A stretch of DNA of 64,000 nt from Pseudomonadota bacterium. GTDB taxonomy: Bacteria; Pseudomonadota; Gammaproteobacteria; Burkholderiales; Methylophilaceae. Position numbers and translations under genes: made by a program. The stretch spans positions 248,001-312,000 of the forward strand of contig JAKOVB010000089.1 of the NCBI GenBank assembly GCA_029782295.1, read 5' to 3'. Under the pieces are notes generated by a model. It saw nothing but the letters and a program-made list of their open reading frames with translations, was not told the DNA's origin and searched no databases. Below are positions 60,271 through 64,000 of the stretch, one piece after another (position 1 is the first letter of the stretch; each line of letters opens with the position of its first letter).

Positions 60271-62190
60271 CTACTCCACCGGCCGGCGGGCGTGGAACTG
60301 CACCGGTTGCGGCTGGGGCATTTGCAGCACATTCTTGCGGATTTTACCCATCACGTGCATTTCGCACTTCTTGCAGTCGAAACGCAGCGTCAGCCGGTCC
60401 TTGCCGTTGATCAGGGTCATCGGCTCGGCGGTGATCGTGCCCTGCACGCCGATGACGCCCTTGGCTTCCTTGGGACACATGGCATAACTGAACCGCAGGC
60501 AATGCTTGGTGATCATCAGGGAGACTTCGCCTAACTCCTCGTTGGCCTCGTACGCCGCTGCGATCGCTTTCACCCCGTGCTTTTCATAGAACTCACGCGC
60601 CTTGTGGTTGTATACGTTGGCGAGATAGCTCAGGGTGTCTTCAGGATAGATGGCCGGCGGCTCGGCCGGCTGGCGACGCGGTGGTCGCTGGTAGGTCATG
60701 GCCCGCATCGCCTGCAGTTGCTCGACGGCATCGCGACGCAGGGCATTGACGGCCGAGGCCGGGATAAACCAGGGTTGCGACCATGCCACCACCACTTCAC
60801 CCGCCACGAAATCCGTATTGCCGAGCTTGGAAAGATTTTCGCGCAATTGCGGTTCGGCACGCTCAAGGTTCTGCGCCGGCTGCTTCTCGAGTGGCTGGTC
60901 CACCCGGACGGTGCAACCATCCTCGTCGGTCAGCGTCAGGGCAAAACCGTTGTCAGTCTCGACAAAAGACATGTCCACGCGCATGCGGCGCTCGGCGGAG
61001 GGTTTCTCCAGCAGGCGCATGTAAGCGTGGTCACGGTTGCGGTAGAGCATCATGCCGCGACGCAAGTCGACCGGCATTTCGTTGGGATAAATCCGTCCCC
61101 CTTCGACCGTGTTGATGCGCAGACCGACCAGTTCCTTGTGGCTGTCGAAGAAACTGATGCCGTCGCCGTTGTGCAATTCGACTTCGGTCTGCAGTTCGAC
61201 GAAATCCTTGCCCAGCTTGGTGACCTGGCCAACTTCCTCGCCGGCGAACTTGGGAGTATCGAAAGCACCGATATCCGCCTTGCGGCCGTTGACGAAATAG
61301 TCGGTGGCGCTGCGGTTGAAGGTCTTTTCCGGCTGTGGGGTAAAGGTGAAGGTGCAGCGTCCTGACGAGGCACGCGACAGTTCGGGACGCTCGGTGATGA
61401 TCTCGTCGAGCAGGGTGCGGTAATGCGCAGTGGCATTCTTGACGTAAGCCATGTCCTTGTAGCGCCCCTCGATCTTGAAGGAACGGATGCCGGCGTCGAT
61501 CAGCGCGCGCAGGTTGGCGCTCTGGTCATTGTCCTTGACCGACAGCAGGTGCTTGTCGTTGGCCAGGACGCGCCCCTGCGCATCCTCCAACGCATATGGC
61601 AGGCGGCAGGCCTGCGAACATTCACCGCGATTGGCGCTACGACCGGTATGTGCGTGGCTGATGAAGCACTGGCCGCTGAAGGCGACGCACAACGCGCCAT
61701 GCACGAAGAACTCCAGATTGCAGGTGGTGGCTTCGGCGATATGGCGAATGGACGTCAAATCCAGTTCACGTGCCAGTACGATCTGTGAAAAACCGACCTG
61801 GTCCAGGAACACCGCCTTCTCCACCGTGCGAATGTCGGTCTGGGTGCTGGCGTGCAGCTGGATCGGCGGAAGATCCATCTCCAGCAGCCCCATATCCTGC
61901 ACGATCAGTGCGTCCGTGCCAGCATCATAAAGTTGCCATACCAGATCGCGTGCCGCTTCCAGCTCGTTGTCATGCAGGATGGTGTTCAGGGCGACAAAAA
62001 TCTTCGCATTGAACTTGTGGGCATGGGCGACCAGCCGGGCAATATCCGACACGGTGTTTTCCGCGCTGGCACGTGCACCGAAGGACGGACCGCCGATGTA
62101 AACGGCGTCCGCGCCGTGATTGACCGCCTCGATGCCGATATCGGCGTTCCGGGCGGGTGCAAGCAGTTCGAGATGGCCTGTTCTGATCAT
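60271..62190 (-). CDS. rlhA: 23S rRNA C2501 hydroxylation protein RlhA (peptidase U32 family)
   Basis: A 639-residue protein from ATG 62190, close to the E. coli RlhA length (about 650). The U32 motif set is clear: ELLAPARNADIGIEAVNHGADAVYIGG, CVAFSGQCFISHAHTGRSANRGECSQACRLPY with the Cys of the Fe-S or prephenate-linked centre, and FKIEGRYKDMAYVKNATAHYR. The C-terminal DUF3656-type region ends with a Cys pair (FDCKKCEMHV). RlhA introduces ho5C2501 using prephenate-dependent chemistry. The assignment over the shorter U32 paralogues rests on length and C-terminal domain. Confidence 0.88.
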   Translation of the reverse strand: MIRTGHLELLAPARNADIGIEAVNHGADAVYIGGPSFGARASAENTVSDIARLVAHAHKFNAKIFVALNTILHDNELEAARDLVWQLYDAGTDALIVQDMGLLEMDLPPIQLHASTQTDIRTVEKAVFLDQVGFSQIVLARELDLTSIRHIAEATTCNLEFFVHGALCVAFSGQCFISHAHTGRSANRGECSQACRLPYALEDAQGRVLANDKHLLSVKDNDQSANLRALIDAGIRSFKIEGRYKDMAYVKNATAHYRTLLDEIITERPELSRASSGRCTFTFTPQPEKTFNRSATDYFVNGRKADIGAFDTPKFAGEEVGQVTKLGKDFVELQTEVELHNGDGISFFDSHKELVGLRINTVEGGRIYPNEMPVDLRRGMMLYRNRDHAYMRLLEKPSAERRMRVDMSFVETDNGFALTLTDEDGCTVRVDQPLEKQPAQNLERAEPQLRENLSKLGNTDFVAGEVVVAWSQPWFIPASAVNALRRDAVEQLQAMRAMTYQRPPRRQPAEPPAIYPEDTLSYLANVYNHKAREFYEKHGVKAIAAAYEANEELGEVSLMITKHCLRFSYAMCPKEAKGVIGVQGTITAEPMTLINGKDRLTLRFDCKKCEMHVMGKIRKNVLQMPQPQPVQFHARRPVE

Positions 62191-62539
62191 GGCAGCCTGT
62201 TCAAATAAACCTGTAGCCCAGCCCGTGGACCGAGGTAAGCAACGGGCGACGTGTCCTCCAGACAGAAAAAAGGATTGCATCCTTCCCTGCCCAGACTCAC
62301 CGCGACACAGTAAATCCGAGTAAATAGGTAATACAAATCAATGAGGTGCGCACTATAGCATAGCGCCTCACCCAATCACAGCGCTGAGAATGCTAAATCA
62401 CTTGATTGTTATCGCCTGGACATGGAAAACCGGACCACAACCTCCTGTTGCCAGCCATGATTTACAAGGATAATATTAGTAAAGGGATATACGTTAATAT
62501 TTCATAAAAACAAGTGTTGAAGCAGGTTTTGGGGGGAAT
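62191..62539. promoter_or_regulatory. Intergenic region between rlhA and the TolC-family gene
   Basis: Contains no gene I can support. There is an imperfect hairpin TGAGGTGCGC...GCGCCTCA at about 62342-62370, and an AT-rich stretch at 62460-62515 likely to hold the promoter of the plus-strand outer-membrane gene. Confidence 0.4.
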
Positions 62540-63976
62540 GTGCAAAATAATGTAAAAATAGCCGAGCTTCTTATCGGTGCGTTCGTTTTTGTGTCCGTCT
62601 CCCAAGCCGTTCTTGCCTCAGAAGTTTATGACCAATTGACGCTGAAGCAGGCTGTGGAAGTTGCGCTCGTCAACAATGTCGAGAAATCGATCTCCCTGCA
62701 ATCCGCGGCGATTGCCGAAAGCCAGTACCAGGAGGCCTTGTCCGCACGCTGGCCAACCGTCACGATGCAGGGCGGGTTCCAGCATCGCGACGACGCCCCG
62801 ACCTTCATCTTCCCCAGCAGCAATATTCCGTTGGGAAATCTGGGGGCAACGTTAGGTGCAGCATTGGGACCTCTTCTCCCACCCGGCGTTTCCATCCCAT
62901 CCAACATCACGATTCCCCAGCAGAACGTCAAGCTGATGAACCAGAACACGACGTCGGCTTCCATCCAGCTGATGTACCCGCTCTATACCGGTGGCAAGAT
63001 CAGCAGCCTGATCAGCCAGGCTGGATTCGGCAAGGAAATCGCACAGGAGGAGGTCCGCCGTACCAGTCTGCAGGTAGTGCGGGACGTCAGGCGCTATTAC
63101 TATGCGGCACAACTGACCGAAAAGCTGACCGAGACGGCCCACGACACCATCACGCTGCTGGAAGCCACGCGCGACCTGACCAAAGCCCTCTACGAAGGCG
63201 GTTCCACGACTGTCAACAAGCTGGACTACCTTAAGACCCAGATGGCCGTTTCCTACGCCAAATCGGTCGAGGCGGATTTTGCCGCCCGGCACAAATCCGC
63301 CCTGGCCGCCCTCGTGAACGCCATGGGCCTGCCCTGGGACAGCCAGGTCAAACCGGTCGACGACCTGCGCCCGCCCACCGAAGCCAATCCTGAAATCAGT
63401 GCGCTGGTCAGTCAGGCCCAGTCCTTCAACCCGCAACTGGGGCAACTGAAACTGGCCGTCAAGGTCAGCAACGCCCGTATAGACGAGGCCCGCAGCGGCC
63501 ATCTGCCGCAAGTGGCGATCACTGCCGACGCTACCAAGCTGTGGAATTCCTACGAGGCCGGCCTGGCCAACGATGTCAACAAGACCAGCTGGACCATCGG
63601 CGTCGGCGTGAGCTTGCCACTGTTCGACGGCTGGCGCACCACCAGTCAGGTCAGCACTGCCAAACTGCAGCACGTACAGATGCAGGAAAAGCAGAAACTG
63701 GTGGAGCAAGGGATCGCCGCCCTGGTGAAGAACCTGTTCATCGAGTATGACAGCGCCCGCCAGCAGGTCGACATCTCGGACCAGGCCATCCATACCGCCG
63801 AAGAAAACCGGGAGCTGACTTCACGAGCCTTCCAGCTCGGCGCAAGCAAGCCGCAGGACGTGATCGAGGCTAACATCCTGTACGCCATCATCCAGGGCAA
63901 CCTGCTCCGGGCCCGCCATGACCAGTTGCTGAAACTGGCAGAACTCGATTACGTGCTGGGGACGGAGAGCCAATAA
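62540..63976 (+). CDS. TolC-family outer-membrane efflux protein
   Basis: A 478-residue protein starting at GTG 62540 with GGGGGGA just upstream. A signal peptide (ends AVLASEV, about residue 28) is followed by two OEP repeats: DQLTLKQAVEVALVNNVEKSISLQSAAIAES and later NPQLGQLKLAVKVSNARIDEARSGHLPQVAITADATKLW. It has SLPLFDGWRTTSQVSTAKLQ and a typical terminal helix. An insert at about 95-130 is rich in Pro and Gly. It is a trimeric channel partner for an exporter, whose other genes probably follow beyond the window. Confidence 0.92.
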   Translation: MQNNVKIAELLIGAFVFVSVSQAVLASEVYDQLTLKQAVEVALVNNVEKSISLQSAAIAESQYQEALSARWPTVTMQGGFQHRDDAPTFIFPSSNIPLGNLGATLGAALGPLLPPGVSIPSNITIPQQNVKLMNQNTTSASIQLMYPLYTGGKISSLISQAGFGKEIAQEEVRRTSLQVVRDVRRYYYAAQLTEKLTETAHDTITLLEATRDLTKALYEGGSTTVNKLDYLKTQMAVSYAKSVEADFAARHKSALAALVNAMGLPWDSQVKPVDDLRPPTEANPEISALVSQAQSFNPQLGQLKLAVKVSNARIDEARSGHLPQVAITADATKLWNSYEAGLANDVNKTSWTIGVGVSLPLFDGWRTTSQVSTAKLQHVQMQEKQKLVEQGIAALVKNLFIEYDSARQQVDISDQAIHTAEENRELTSRAFQLGASKPQDVIEANILYAIIQGNLLRARHDQLLKLAELDYVLGTESQ

Positions 63977-63978
63977 CC

Positions 63979-64000
63979 ATGCTTGCCCGCGTAATCGCCC
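63979..64000 (+). CDS. Start of the next gene (truncated by window edge)
   Basis: An ATG two bases after the TolC-family stop opens the frame MLARVIA to the last base, with GAG-containing sequence upstream at 63966-63970. Likely the next exporter gene of the operon, but too little is present to identify it. Confidence 0.4.

Noticed and set aside
1-64000. CRISPR arrays, insertion sequences or transposase genes
   Set aside because: No regularly spaced repeat-spacer pattern and no transposase frame was found; the only recombinase is the tyrosine integrase.

Overview
The window looks like part of a betaproteobacterial chromosome. The gene content suggests a Nitrosomonadales-type relative (complete pilGHIJ-chpA set, hrpA, a short PqqA of the MWTKP...FEVTMY kind, rlhA, modABC). 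That placement is inference from gene content, not a database result. No rRNA, intact tRNA, IS element or CRISPR array is visible.

Region 1 (1-15025) is a mosaic genomic island. It opens with a type III restriction-modification system (3' end of mod, then res) followed by a coiled-coil/membrane protein of unknown function. That block ends at a 3' half of tRNA-Arg(ACG) (4474-4518) with its own terminator, i.e. an attachment-site junction. Next come a Shedu-type nuclease gene (4917-6131), a six-gene minus-strand operon of small proteins (lipoprotein, cupin, NTF2-like, cupin, ABM monooxygenase, GFA), a divergent MocR-type regulator, a secreted PQQ-dependent dehydrogenase, an SRPBCC protein and an AraC regulator. 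The island closes with a tyrosine integrase (13782-14897) and a 3' half of tRNA-Val(CAC) (14978-15025), again followed by a terminator. A tRNA-Arg-derived 12-mer, an AT-rich 10-mer and an 11-mer recur at both ends of the 4.5-13.8 kb segment, so it may be a discrete mobilisable unit.

Region 2 (15.2-30.9 kb) is ordinary chromosome: a CNNM/CBS membrane protein, DUF1294, an AEC transporter, a DsrE-like protein, the Chp chemosensory operon for type IV pili (pilG-pilH-pilI-pilJ-chpA), a FIST sensor protein, a MazG-like pyrophosphohydrolase, an RlmL-type rRNA methyltransferase, a DksA-like protein and a spermidine-synthase-like protein.

Region 3 (31-45.4 kb) is the most unusual block. Two small DMT/SMR membrane proteins and a DegT aminotransferase (plus strand) converge on a tight minus-strand operon: HAD phosphatase, class III aminotransferase, alpha/beta hydrolase, ACP, ketoacyl-ACP synthase, FemAB/GNAT-like acyltransferase and a divergent arginase-fold protein. 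Divergently transcribed from that operon is a six-gene operon for a DevBCA/MacAB-like exporter with its own outer-membrane factor and two-component system. I infer a biosynthesis and export locus for an acylated amino compound; the product is unknown.

Region 4 (45.4-64 kb) is housekeeping: RNase II-type exoribonuclease, CobW GTPase plus modABC, DUF3095, hrpA, a stand-alone pqqA with its own terminator, GST, a secreted hypothetical protein, a permuted GTPase, YchJ, an aldo/keto reductase, a small His/Cys-rich putative zinc-ribbon protein, rlhA and a TolC-family gene that runs to the window edge.
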